Below, one piece after another: positions 36,287 to 47,573 of a stretch of DNA of 64,000 bases. The stretch spans positions 26,658,725-26,722,724 of the forward strand of contig NC_135555.1 of NCBI RefSeq assembly GCF_964340395.1, written 5' to 3'. Made by a program: the position numbers and the translations under genes. Source of the DNA: Glandiceps talaboti (Eukaryota > Hemichordata > Enteropneusta > Spengelidae). Every line of letters starts with the position of its first letter. Within the stretch, counting starts at the first letter, position 1. The notes under the pieces were generated by a model. It worked only from the letters and a program-made list of their open reading frames with translations. It ran no database searches and was not told the origin of the DNA.

Positions 36287-36479
36287 AAAACGCACATGCC
36301 ATATCCCGGGTATGTAGGGGATCACGAAAGCCGAGTGAAGTCGAGGATGGCAAGCTTTCCTGTGCTGAGAATAGGAGGCGGGCATTTCAACAACATTTTT
36401 GACAACTAACTTTCATTGGGTCTTGAAAAATCACAGATATAGAGCTAAATTTCTTGCATACATCATGAAATTGCAAGAC

Positions 36480-37265
36480 TATACCCTTACGGAAGGCATT
36501 CAGTTTAAATCTGGTTAAGAACATATTTCAACCCTATGTAAGTTATAAAGAATAGTTTCTGATACTTGATGGTGCTGTCTTGTAAAGCATGGAGTAAGTT
36601 ATTGCTTGAAAGGGGTCTAAATAGCCTAAATATTGGCTTTAAAAGTAAAAATCCTCCAAGGTTCTAGAGGGTGATCCACTCGGACCCCCCCCCCCCACAT
36701 GAAGTGGACATATCCCAGTCTCAAGCTCTTCCCCTCTTACTGTCAAGATGCTATCAAAGTATATTTCAAAAGTATTTCAACCCTATGTAGTTGCTTTTTA
36801 CATGTTGGTGCTGTCTTGTAAAGCTGGAAATTATTGTCTGAAAGGGTCTGAATAGTCTCAAAATTGACTTTTCAGAGTAAAAAACATCCAGGGCTTCTAG
36901 GGGGAAACCCTAGGACCCCCCCCCCCTCCACACACACACACACACGACACCCACGAGGTGTACATATCCCAGTCTCAAGCTCTTCCGCCTACCTCTTACT
37001 GTCAAGATGCTATCAAAGTAAAAGTATTTCAACCCTATGTAGTTGCTTTTTTTCATATTGGTGCTGTGTTGTAAAGCTTGGAAATTATTTTCTGAAAATG
37101 TCAAAATTGACTTTTCGGAGTTAAAAACCTCCTGGGCTTCTAGGGGGAGACCCCCTAGGACCCCCATAAGAGATGTACATATTCCCTTCTCAAGGTTTCC
37201 CCCTACCTTTCACTGCCAAGATGCTATTAAACTCCTTTTGGAATATATTTACCCTGTGTAGTCAA
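36480..37265. repeat. About 250-bp tandem repeat, 3 copies, each with a C tract
   Basis: CAACCCTATGTAGTTGCTTT recurs at 36,780 and 37,032 (and as a shorter form at 36,531) with 249-252-bp spacing. Each unit also carries a GGCTTCTAGGGGGA-like site followed by a C run and CTGTCAAGATGCTAT. Units are moderately diverged. Confidence 0.85.
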
Positions 37266-37372
37266 TAATTATAATCATGATAGTGCTAACCCGGGATCTT
37301 ATAAAGTAGATGCAAGACAGTCAAGCAGTCCACACTGAGTCACGATAAAAAAATACCTGTGACTGTCATGTG

Positions 37373-37622
<250 letters not shown>

Positions 37623-38365
37623 ACACAAACGTAATGTTAGGTCGATTCAGTCAAAGTGTGCTGGAAAGGATGGGGTTTTTGTGCTCATTATGTATAAGAA
37701 AAGGTATCCTTTTCTAGGTTGGAATGTATTTTGAAAGACCTGCCCAAGTTCAGGGGTAGATTTTACTTAAATTTTGCTCAGAATATTCGTTGCATTCTCA
37801 AAATTATGCTTACAATTATTATTATTTCTAAAATAATCAATTGTTTGATCAGGTCTTAACTATTTCAACTGCCGTCTCAATCAATGCATAGATCAAGGGT
37901 CTCGCATTAGAATGTCAAAAGTTTAGGTGTGGATTTTTTGAAGTCTCAGCAGAATCACCTGATTTCATTTTAGACAGAGTTGCGCAGCCGGCCCCTCTCC
38001 ACCTCGTCTAGGTCACAACACAAACAAATTTAAACGAATAACACCGCTGGAATGACATCACAATAAATACATTTGATTGCGAAAATAACACCGACGATAA
38101 CTCCTTGCCTAGAAAAACATGTGCAATTCTGTCTATGTACAAAACAACCATCACTGTATGGGTGGGTGGGTGGGTGGATGGATGGATGGATGGATGGCTG
38201 GTGCCAGTTAGTCAATATGCGCCTGAAAAGGAGTCATTGTTTGGACGCATTTTCACACTGGTTCCACCGCGGTTGAATAAATATTTGTATCTTAGAGAGT
38301 ATCAAATACAATATCGGTTACTTAGAGGGCTTTTCCATACGTTTGCAATGCATACTCATTAGTCG
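37623..38365. other. Unique sequence with a GGGT/GGAT run
   Basis: No supported gene. A short tetranucleotide tract (TGGG then TGGA) lies at 38,158-38,198. Confidence 0.4.
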
Positions 38366-38373
38366 TCACAATG

Positions 38374-38438
38374 TTATGGCAAGTAAACCATGTAAAACGA
38401 GTGGTACAAGATTTCCAAAGGAAATCAAAATCGGTAAG
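38374..38438 (+). CDS. Possible short first coding exon ending at a GTAAGT donor
   Basis: ATGGCAAGTAAACCATG opens a frame reading MASKPCKTSGTRFPKEIKI and runs into GGTAAGTAA, a strong splice-donor match, near 38,433. It lies 650 bp upstream of the pogo-like transposase tail and could be that element's first exon, but 20 residues are too few to assign. It could equally be chance. Confidence 0.2.
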
Positions 38439-38853
38439 TAATAATTTTGTTCTTGTTATCATATACAGATTTTAATCGATGTGATACGTATTCATTTTAT
38501 ATTACTTTATTGCATGCATTGTGTAATACTTTGTCAACACAACAAACCCAGTATATGTGAACATATTACCTGTACATGTTTTGTTTTGTTTGTTGTTTGG
38601 TTGGTGTTTAGATCATGAACAAAAATGGATGTTTTTACCTTCCATAAGGGAAGGTTATAATTCAGGGATGTAAAGTCTGTCTGTGTCTCATGTTCTAAAA
38701 AACGGTTAATTCATTTCCACAATTAATGACTTTCAGTAATTAGGCCATATCTTACAAATACATGCTTCAAATTGAATATAATTTGGCAAATATTTCAAAT
38801 AAAACAAAGGGCACATGTCCTGCAGGCTTGTTGATGTAAGTGTAGTTTTAAGG

Positions 38854-38856
<3 letters not shown>

Positions 38857-38946
<90 letters not shown>
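38857..38946. repeat. (TC)n microsatellite
   Basis: About 90 bp of alternating TC. Confidence 0.98.
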
Positions 38947-38951
<5 letters not shown>

Positions 38952-39081
38952 GGGTTTATGTCAGTTTTTCCCTAACAGTCTCTTTGTGTTTTTTTAATCT
39001 TTGTTTCACTCTTTATTTCTTTTCGTTATCCTTCATCATTGTAATCACTAGTGGGTTAACTTTTTTATTTTATTTCACAGA

Positions 39082-39458
39082 TTAAGTGACTAACAGTGAA
39101 GATGATTCATAGATGTGGCCCACTTAGATCCACTGGCTGAGGAGCTCTTTGGTTGCAGTTTAGAAGACATCATTAATATAGAACTGGAGGTTGCTACATG
39201 TAGTACAGAGGAGTCGAGAGAAACTGGGATCAATCTGCAGGTGATATCTTGGACCAGATAGAAGAAGACGAAGCATCAGCAGGAGACAGTGATGAAGAAA
39301 ACATTCCACCACCTGAAGACAGTCCAGCCGTCCAGAACTATAGCCAGGCAATCCAGACTGTGACTGACTTGAAAGACTTTGTGCTGAGACATGGAAAGTT
39401 ACTAGAAAGTGCAAATTTACAGAGAATGTCTGCAAAACAGATTTGTGATACTTGTGAT
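39082..39458 (+). pseudogene. Pogo/Tigger-like transposase C-terminus, decayed
   Basis: After an acceptor-like TTTATTTCACAG (39,069-39,080) a frame from 39,112 reads DVAHLDPLAEELFGCSLEDI and, after a frame change near 39,235, continues DQIEEDEASAGDSDEENIPP and then SQAIQTVTDLKDFVLRHGKL. An acidic linker followed by a leucine-rich helical tail is how CENP-B/pogo/jerky-type DDE transposases end. No catalytic DDE region or helix-turn-helix is found, so this is only the tail. Support comes from 40,060-40,092, where the strand ends in CAGGTTTGACTGTA, the form expected for a pogo right TIR with a TA target. A LINE has inserted immediately after the last recognisable residues. Confidence 0.5.
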
Positions 39459-39460
39459 AC

Positions 39461-39508
<48 letters not shown>

Positions 39509-39935
39509 ATTTTATTTATTAACGTGTCCTATGTGGACTTAAAGTATACATTTGTTTATATGATCTGGTACAATTGTTCTTAAAACTTGCCACATCCAGC
39601 CCCTTGGGCTTATAAGACACAAATCCAATTTGTTGCAAAATAAATAAATAAATACATAAAGAAAGAAACATTTTTTTTCAAGTGTGAGGAGTATATCTTA
39701 CAAATTATACATTTTCTCCTTTCTCTTATTATAAGCATCAAAGATAAAGTTTGCCAACAGGTCAGGTGTTTTGATCATCAGTAGTTCAATCTTATCGATA
39801 ATTTGAAAAGCACTGAATTCTGGGTATAAAGCACACACTCTACTAAATAAGGTATCTCTTAAAGAATTATATAGACAGCAATCAAAAACTGTAGTTTTTT
39901 TCATGACAAATTAAACTATTAGAAGAGACAGAGTT
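39459..39935 (-). mobile_element. 5'-truncated LINE fragment with (CAA)n tail
   Basis: On the minus strand a frame at 39,698-39,904 reads CCLYNSLRDTLFSRVCALYP and later LLANFIFDAYNKRKEK. This matches the conserved C-terminal pattern of many LINE second open frames (a C-P-L-Y, L-R, L-F motif followed by the F-I-Y/F-D-A segment). Downstream on that strand come a 3' UTR with GCCCAAGGGGCTGG and AATAAATAAAAT, then a (CAA)n tail (39,459-39,507). The tail abuts the pogo-like remnant, so the LINE inserted into that element. The right boundary is approximate. Confidence 0.65.
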
Positions 39936-39984
39936 ACATGTACATGTTGTATTCTTTTTCTTTCCCTCTCCTATATTCAATGCC

Positions 39985-40092
39985 CTGGCCATCCAAAAGA
40001 AAACAATCAACCCTCTACAGAAAGGCCACCTCTCTACAGTGGTCACTTTTCCTCAGTCCCTTGGGTGACCACTATACACAGGTTTGACTGTA
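39985..40092 (+). mobile_element. Pogo-like right terminal region
   Basis: Subterminal inverted segments (CCTCTCTACAGTGGTCACTT and GGGTGACCACTATACACAGG) lead to TTTGACTG followed by TA. Read inward this is TACAGTCAAACCTGTGTAT, the TIR style of pogo/Tigger elements with a TA target. The matching left end was not found in the window. Confidence 0.55.
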
Positions 40093-40640
40093 CCTCAGAA
40101 TTGGATGGAAGTTGGAGTGTTGCTTTCACCCTACATAAAACATATTATCTCACAGACACAAATGAAAGCACTAAAACATTATGCTAAATTAGTTGTATTT
40201 GATATTGATAGAAACAGGTCAAATAATGAATGCATAACCTCTCTTAGAACCATGTCACTTAGGGTCTTATTTAAGCTTTTATGTTTTGTGGCCAGTTATG
40301 TCAGGTCAGGTCACTTAAGGTCATGTTTGTCTAAGTTGAGTTTGCTAATGTATGGTCTGATCCAACTATATATGTATACTATAACACAAGTTACAATATA
40401 CATTTGAGTCTATTCCAAATTATATAATATCTTATACAGTGGTTTACTTGGCTCTGATGATGCATACAAGCATGAATTGAGATTAAATTAAGCTGTTACA
40501 TATCCAATGTGCAATAAAAAGAATTGAACAAAAGTTTATGACCATGGGAATGGGCTGAGCAGTCATTGGGCCATCAAAAGTCTGAAAGTCTGGAAATGTT
40601 TTGCTCTTTATTTGGGATTTTTTGGAACCAAATTAAACTT
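40093..40640. other. Unique sequence ending in a poly-C run
   Basis: No supported gene. A C run of about 18 bases lies at 40,653-40,670, just beyond this interval. Confidence 0.4.
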
Positions 40641-40697
40641 GCATGAAGTTCTGCCCCCCCCCCCCCCCCCGGTGATTTGGTCAGGCTACGGCCCTGG

Positions 40698-40735
40698 TAC
40701 AGGAATTGTGGCGTTTGATTCAGGTAAACCTCAAT
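40698..40735 (-). mobile_element. Partial second copy of the piggyBac-like MITE end
   Basis: ACAGGAATTGTGGCGTTTGA is a diverged copy of the right TIR of the adjacent element (41,058-41,087) in head-to-head position, probably a remnant of an older copy. Confidence 0.5.
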
Positions 40736-40741
40736 GTTTAA

Positions 40742-41083
40742 CCCGAATCAAACGCTACAATTCCTGTTAAAGGCAAACGCAAATAGACGGAACCGATTCA
40801 GATCTGAATCGATCGCAAAGTTGGGCGGATTTTTCTGCGAAATTCCCAGCTAAATTACCCTTTGCAAAACATCAGACATTTCCTAACGCCAGCATTAATT
40901 ACGGAGCCTTCAAGACCCAAGAAATGTTCAGAGGTACCCCAATTCCGTCAAAATCGGCAAATGTAGCAATGCATGCAGCATTTTGAAACGGGTAGTACGC
41001 TGTCGCTGACATCTCGCTCACGTTTTCAACGTGGTCTCATCTATTTGCGTTTGCGTTACAGGAATTGTAGCGTTTGATTCGGG
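40742..41083. mobile_element. 342-bp piggyBac-like MITE flanked by TTAA
   Basis: TTAA at 40,738-40,741 precedes CCCGAATCAAACGCTACAAT. The right end is the inverse, ending GATTCGGG, followed by TTAA at 41,084-41,087. TIRs of roughly 45-50 bp continue through CAAACGCAAATAGA. A TTAA duplication with CCC-starting ends is diagnostic of the piggyBac superfamily. The interior is non-coding, so it depends on a transposase elsewhere. Confidence 0.75.
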
Positions 41084-41087
41084 TTAA

Positions 41088-41849
41088 ACATCAGAACGCA
41101 AAACGGCACAAAAACAGACGAAGATGCCCTCAAAATCACAGCAAACGCTACAATTATTGCAGCTAGGTCAACGCCAATTTGTATTTACACCATTGTCGGC
41201 AATCAAAGAACTGAAATATTCTGAAACTAGTCTTCAAGAAGTAGGGCTGAGAAGCTCAGTTTAAATAATACAATCAAATGTTGCTGATGATTTAGCAGAT
41301 CTGATTCTTACATCTCAATATAAGCAATTCGAAAGCCGTGACTTCCAGTGGCCAAACAACACTGTAAGGGTTGGTTACCCATCGCCAAAAACTAAATAAG
41401 TCAGAAAACCCAATTCGGTGGTAAACAGTAGACAAAAAATGACTCAGAAGCTAACGAATTAGCAGAGGAATCCGACAACAAGCAACATATATCAAAAGCA
41501 AAGCCAGCTTACAGGAAGATAACAGATCAGACCGAAACGCACCGTATCCCGAAGGGGATCCTATAGACTTTTGACAATGATAAGACGAGCATCATCTTTT
41601 TCTGCAGAAAATTTGGTATTTGGACAAAAGACCCAGTGCCAAAATATTACAGCAAATAAGATAAGTAACTCACGTGATTCTTTTTCCGTTTGACAGCATT
41701 GGATTTTGTAGGCTATTTAGTTTAAGCTTTTTATAGTGTGTCTTGCAATTGTTCCCTCAGGCTTTAAGCACCATCATAGTGCCAGCAATTAAATAAGTTT
41801 AGTAACTTTTTATGTTTGAACAGAATAGAATATGGTTATCCCCATGTAA
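41088..41849. other. Unique/degenerate repeat sequence left of a LINE
   Basis: A diverged segment at about 41,637-41,770 (AATATTACAGCAAATAAG .. AATTGTTCCCTCAGGCTT) resembles segments at about 42,940-43,080 and 43,170-43,310, on the other side of the LINE. The LINE may therefore interrupt an older repeat. Confidence 0.4.
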
Positions 41850-42356
41850 ACTAACTTCAGAGAACAAAATAAGGAACATGCAAGACAAAGACCTGTCCTG
41901 GTCACATTTCAGAGTGTAGAAGATAAACTTAAAGTTATGAAGAATTTATATAATCTGAGCAAGGCTTCACTTCCATATACTAATATAAGCAAGGCTTCAC
42001 TTCCATATACTAATATAAGCAAGGCTTCACTTCCATATACTAATATAAGCAAGGCTTCACTTCCATATACTAATATAAGCAAGGCTTCACTTCCATATAC
42101 TAATATAAGCAAGGCTTCACTTCCATATACTAATATAAGCAAGGCTTCACTTCCATATACTAATATAAATGTAAGACATGACATGACTCAACAGCAAAGA
42201 GAAGCTGACAAGGTGTTACAGGCAGAACATAAGAATGAGGCTAAAGCTGATCAAAATGTTATTTATTTGGTACAGGGTCATCTATGGGACCGGAAGGTCA
42301 TCAAAGTAGAGAAACCAAGTCTAAGGATAAGAGAGGAGGATGTAAGAGGTGTCTAA
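41850..42356 (+). pseudogene. LINE first-open-frame C-terminal domain with 30-bp in-frame expansion
   Basis: A frame open from about 41,850 to the stop near 42,356 reads RQRPVLVTFQSVEDKLKVMK, then the repeat segment, then RHDMTQQQREADKVLQAEHK and GHLWDRKVIKVEK. The order (RP-L-V-x-F strand, R-x-D-x-T-x-x-Q-R-E helix, then a short G-containing strand) is a pattern seen in RNA-binding ORF1-type proteins of animal non-LTR elements. Between the two halves seven copies of a 30-bp unit insert SKASLPYTNI repeats in frame. The N-terminal part is absent. Confidence 0.55.
41957..42168. repeat. 30-bp tandem repeat, 7 copies, inside the LINE frame
   Basis: Essentially identical units of AGCAAGGCTTCACTTCCATA plus TACTAATATA. 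The period keeps the reading frame open through the array. Confidence 0.97.
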
Positions 42357-42850
42357 CCTTTGGGGGCTACTAATGCCGATGTTCTTACACAAGAGAAGAT
42401 ACAAGCATTATGCACAAGAGTTCGTGACTCTGCTCCGAACATTATTGCAAAGTCAGAATAAAGCCAAAGAACTATAAGTATGACTTAAATTTGGCCCAAT
42501 ATGAGGAAGACTGGTATGTCTTGATTTACTTACCTTACGTTATCGTCGCTTAAGGGGAGATATGATAGAGTTATACAAAATTGCATCAAAAAGAAATATG
42601 ATTCAAGTGTAACTGATTTTATTAGGTTCAATGTCGGTACAACTAGAGGGCACCAGTACAAACTTTTCAAGGAACATACAAGGCTTGACATACGAAAGCA
42701 TTACTTTGTGAACAGAAGTGTAAATACATGGAACAGTATGCCACAGTCAGTGGTCTCTGCACCTTTGAGTGACAACTTGATAAACTGTGGAAAAACTTAC
42801 CATACAAATTTGCCATTGGCTCTCAACCATCAACTTTAGACATTACTACG
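42357..42850 (+). pseudogene. LINE second open frame, internally deleted
   Basis: At 42,366-42,515 two overlapping frames give TNADVLTQEKIQALCTRVRD, then APNIIAKSE and, after a one-base shift, KPKNYKYDLNLAQYEEDWY, like the start of an apurinic-endonuclease domain in LINE ORF2. It joins directly to the far C-terminal part: LDLLTLRYRRLRGDMIELYK, TDFIRFNVGTTRGHQYKLFK, and NRSVNTWNSMPQSVVSAP (to about 42,770). The reverse transcriptase itself is missing, so some 2-3 kb appear to have been deleted between the endonuclease start and the tail. Frameshifts and stops show long inactivity. Confidence 0.6.
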
Positions 42851-44518
42851 CACTCTCAGCGCTGTATATGGCTGACAACGATCTGATTTTAAAATTATAG
42901 GCTGATAAACCTAGTGTCAGAATTTTTCCTGTATTCCCGTATGTTTGTTTGTAGCATTGGGTTTGCAGGCTTTAATAAGTTTTGTTTTCTCGGAGAGTTA
43001 GGCAATTGTTCCGTTAGGATACAACAAGGCTGTGTACCAAATACTACAGCAAAATCGTAAAGTAACGCCCATGTTTCCTTTTCCTGTTTGTAGCATGGAG
43101 TCAGCCTACAACAAGAGAAGCCCAGGTTCATGAAAGCTTTCCTCATCGGAGAACGGATTGTCATATATTCCAAAGTAAGATGGCACCAAATGACACAGCA
43201 AATAAGCTAAGTGACTCTTCTCTTTGTAGCAATGGATTGACAGGCTTAGTTTCGGTTCTTGTTGGGGAGTTTATATTTGGTAATAGTTCCCTCTCGGGCT
43301 TAGAACGTCGGATTTTCTCTGTGGAGTTTTTGCCTCTTTATTTTTTTTGTCTCCCGTCAGTCACTACTGTTTGAGATGTTTTGCCTAGTCATAATTCATG
43401 CATTCATTCCAGCACCTTTGTTAACTTTCGCGGTAGCTGTCGTGCATAGAACAATAATTTCGATGCAAGTCGGTAAAGTTTGTCAGATATCGTTCACATA
43501 ATCTGTACGTTTACCTCGTAGGGAGGGCAAGTTGGGTTTTGATTATCAGCCTATAGATTGTTGGCTTTGAGTGGACTGGACTTTTGGTGTCGTAATATCG
43601 AGATCCCCCCCCCTTTTTTTTAAATCTCTCTGATCTAACGATGATAAATATTCCAACATCTTTGGTACTGATTAGTTATTCCTTCACGTTGGCCAAGGTG
43701 TATGTAATATGGTGGTTGTCTTGTCAACCACGTAGTAAAAGAGAAAGATATCTGAGTGTGAACATTGTTGCAACATGCAAATTTCAGGTTTGGATTCGGT
43801 TTTGAGTCTCGATTGTTGGCTCTAAATGAACAAGACTTTGGACTTTGTAATGTTTTATTACACACAATCTGTCTCTCAATAAATGATATTTCGAAATTAT
43901 TTCTATTGTGATATGTGTTCTTCGAATTTGGCCAATGGATATGGAGATATCTTGTTATCAACCAGAAAGGAAAATAATATCACAAAAACATTAACGTCGC
44001 AACAGGCAAATTACATGATTACATGAACATGTGCAGGCATTGGTGGCCTTCATAGGCCGAAGAATTTCGATGCAGAGCGGCAAAAGTATGCATGCTTGCT
44101 CAGACTTTCGTACACGAAACCTGTACGTTTGGCTCGTATCACAGGAGGGCATGGATTCGTGGATTGTTAGTTCTAAGCGAACTAGACTTTTGGCTTGTAC
44201 TGTGCGAGTGATATCGCTTAACCGAACCAGTCGTTATTGCGTTGATAAATACATTTATACGTATACCGAAATTATTTGTCCTGAATATTGATTCTACAGC
44301 TAAAGAGATATATAGTGGTTATTTTGTTAACCAAAAGGGAAAAGAGGTAGGTGTTCAGCTGTAGAAAGAACTGCTTATTCGAACAACAGGAACCGGCCAA
44401 AGTTGCAGGCCGATGCTTTCATCATTATTTAGTTGTCGTTAGAAATTAAAACTTTTAGTGCTTAACAAATTAGCATGTCACCATGGTTATTGTCATCATG
44501 TGATACTGTTGTTGGGGG
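42851..44518. other. Unique to degenerate-repeat sequence
   Basis: Contains the diverged repeat segments mentioned above (to about 43,310) and a C-then-T run at about 43,604-43,620. No supported gene. Confidence 0.4.
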
Positions 44519-44781
44519 TCAACGACTTGTATAAAGTACCAACGATATTTCTAATTTCCTATTCCAGTGTGTACTTTCCAGTGCATCAGAGTTGAATCGG
44601 CATAACTGCTGTACATAAATGGTAGTCTTCCAGGGTTTGTCATGTCTTGAATTCAACGACTTTAATGTTGGAGCATTTACAACATGCTCTGGTAGATTTT
44701 TCCATGACAGGAAAGATCTGGCGTTTAAGGGGTTCTTGACAGAAAACACAAAAGACCAATAGCAGAGCTCCACTAACGTGT
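44519..44781 (-). pseudogene. LINE ORF2 C-terminal fragment
   Basis: The minus-strand frame reads NARSFLSWKNLPEHVVNAPT followed by LKSLNSRHDKPWK. This corresponds to the W-x-x-L-P-x-x-V-V-x-A-x-T .. F-K .. L-D-x-x-W motif near the end of many LINE second frames (compare WNSMPQSVVSAP at 42,720). It is cut at its upstream side by the left end of the 4.4-kb TIR element, implying that the TIR element landed in it or beside it. Confidence 0.55.
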
Positions 44782-47423
44782 TTTTTTTAGCTCCGCTGTC
44801 AGCGAAAGCTGAAAGCGTAGCTTTAGGTATAGGTGGGTATAGAGTATAGAGGTATAGGTGAATGATAGGTGTCCGTCAACTTTTTAGCTCCGCTGTCAGC
44901 GAAAGCTGAAAGCGTAGCTTTAGGTATAGGTGGGTATTGAGGTATAGAGAGTAGAGTGAATCATAGGTGTCCGTCAAACTTTTATATTTTCACTATCTAC
45001 TCCGAAAGTGACAGTCGGAATTCTTCGATATTTGGTGTGCATGTTCCCTGGGGGGAGGCTATTCAGATTTGTTCATGCCAAGTTGATCTGTGCCATTTTC
45101 AATTTTTTTATGATTTTTTTTCCAAAAATGACATTTTCATCAACTCCTCATAAACTTTAAGTCAGATTGTTTTGATATCTGGTGTGTTGATGCACAGGGG
45201 GTAGCTTACTTAGATTTGTTAATTTCAAGTCAGCACGTCTTCTCTTCTATTTTTTATGATTTTTTTTTTGAAATTTGAAAAAAAAATGAATATGTTAATG
45301 AGCATAATGACCGACGCCATATTGGAAATCAGTCCGCGAGACTTTAGGTAAAGTGCAACTTTTCAAAATACACTATTGACGTCAAACAAGCAATGTAATA
45401 TGTGCTATAGTCTTAATTCTACGATTGTGCGCCCAAATGACAAATATTTGTTCGAAAAAGGTTTGTAAACTTCAAATCCAATTCACATACCACCCCTCCT
45501 ACAGAATGGTTCATTCCAGTATATGCACCTCTTAGCTCATGATCATTGTGAGAAGTCTTCCATGCCTGAACTGAAGTGTTTTTGACAGAGTCAGTCGTCA
45601 ATAAAAACGATAATACTCTTTCTAAAATTACCACATTTTGAAAGGGAAAGTACTTTGTGGTTCATTTATGGAGTTTTGTTTTTGGACGATCAATATTGGT
45701 GGCAAAATTACAGCGTCAAATGGACGACAATCCCAAGTACCCGGATGCACGAGGGACTAACCCAGAAGCAAGTCGTTGTCAGCCATACGTTACAGTGCAG
45801 TGGTAACATCGTCCGAGAAATCGCTGCGTTCAGTGTCATTATTCACAGAATTGTTGTTTTCGAGTGAAACCCCGTCTTGAATTGTATAACTCTAACAAAT
45901 GAAGACATGTCAAGTTATATTTTGAAAGTTGTATCGCTAGTTTGAGACGATTTTCTCACGTACTATCGGGGCTTACTTGGACTTGGACCTTACTCCAGTT
46001 CATCGGGAAGTTTAGCCAGCCCGATAATTCTTTCTGGTTTAGTTTACAACACTTTTGATCGCGCAGATTTTGTTGTTGTGATGAAAAGAAATTAAAAAAA
46101 AGATCACTTCAACCATTTCGTTGTGTTTTCTTTATGAAAGGTAATCGAACATGAACGAGTGTTACCACTGTAACCAGGAGGGTCTATGCTGTAACGTATG
46201 GCAAGGGTTCGACATACACGCTGGTCCGCTATCCCGCGAGTCTAGTAACTTTCTGTAAGGACCATGAACCAGTAAAGGTTACTAAAATGCCCATTGTAGG
46301 TAGTCCGACGGGATAGTGACTTTTCGATAGGTATATCAGGGAGCTCAGAATTCAAACCACCGGCTATATGATGAATTCACGGTCATAGTAAAATTCATTT
46401 GATTTTTAATTTGCTATTTTGACCAACTCCGGTTGTCTATTCGCGATAAAATTACGATTAGTTTGGAAACGGGGTAGATTTTCTATGATTCCGTGTCATA
46501 AAAGCATGTGTTGTGTAGTTTTCGAAAAGCACACCCGGTGGGAAAGTCGCCCAACAGACGATCTCGCGCCATTGCTGTACTACGTGGCACTTTATTCTGG
46601 CGGGGTGTCTCTTGAAAACGGGAATAGCAAACGATGAGCCAATCAAGTGAGACCTTTCAAATGTAGCTAATATTATAGCCAATAAAATTAGTTGTACGAT
46701 GATATGTGTATAATAAGTCCTCTACACTGTAACAAGTAAATAGTAAAGTTGAAATCTTTGTCGCATGAATTCGTATTTATGTACGGATGCGTAGTCTTTC
46801 TGAACAGTAATTCTTAGATCAGTTAGTATTTAAACTACGTTTCTGAGTTAATTATTCGGTAGGTTATTGACGAGCTCCCTTTGTAAAACCGCTGTACAAA
46901 TTGGATGTCGGCGTTCGCCCGGCCACGTTCAACGGAACTAGGTATTAGTGATGTATCACTAATACATCCATGGTCAGTGTTACTAAGTAAGTTAGCAGTT
47001 TCATTGTAGGCTGTAAGTTGTACCGGTAAAAAAAACGATCATCACATCATGTAGGAAGTACAAAAACATAGAACACGTTGTTTTCTTGCTGAATAAACTC
47101 ACTGAAATAGCAACACGGTCAAATTGCGTCTTCGATTTTGACAGCCACCATTGTTATGATTGAGCTTCACACATCCATGCACTGACACGATTCCGTGTTC
47201 CGTGTTCCGTGTTCATGTTTTGGTATTCAGTTTGAAAAATTAAAATCCTGAACTTTATTTTGCGAACGGTTTTGTCATTTCTTAGTAATTATAGGGCCGA
47301 CTGTATCACGTTTAACGTTTATGTCAACCCGGAAGTACATAGACACGAAAATAGACGAAGTGACTTGTACATGTAATTAGTAACAAATTTTGCTGTAACT
47401 GCTGGTAACCTTCAAATTGGATG

Positions 47424-47573
47424 TCCCCTAGTATGAGCGAAAAACCGGGTCGAAGTTTCAGGGCCTCAAGTATGTGTCCCGAATTCATCGGATAATCGGT
47501 ATTCCTAAATGTAATGCCAAAATCTGTGTTGCTGGTACAAACGAAGAGATGTCAGTTGAGGTTTAGGCATTTA
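47424..47573 (+). repeat. 150-bp direct repeat, copy 1
   Basis: Begins TCCCCTAGTATGAGCGAAAA and ends GAGGTTTAGGCATTTA. By eye it is identical to 48,263-48,412 at an 839-bp offset. Confidence 0.9.

Noticed and set aside
36864-37167. Frames rich in Pro/Gly across poly-C tracts
   Set aside because: Created by homopolymer runs and the 250-bp tandem repeat, with no conserved motif.
45783-46206. Short inverted match (GCCATACGTTACAG and GTGGTAAC) suggesting another MITE
   Set aside because: Homology does not extend beyond two 12-14-bp patches separated by unrelated bases, which is too weak to call.
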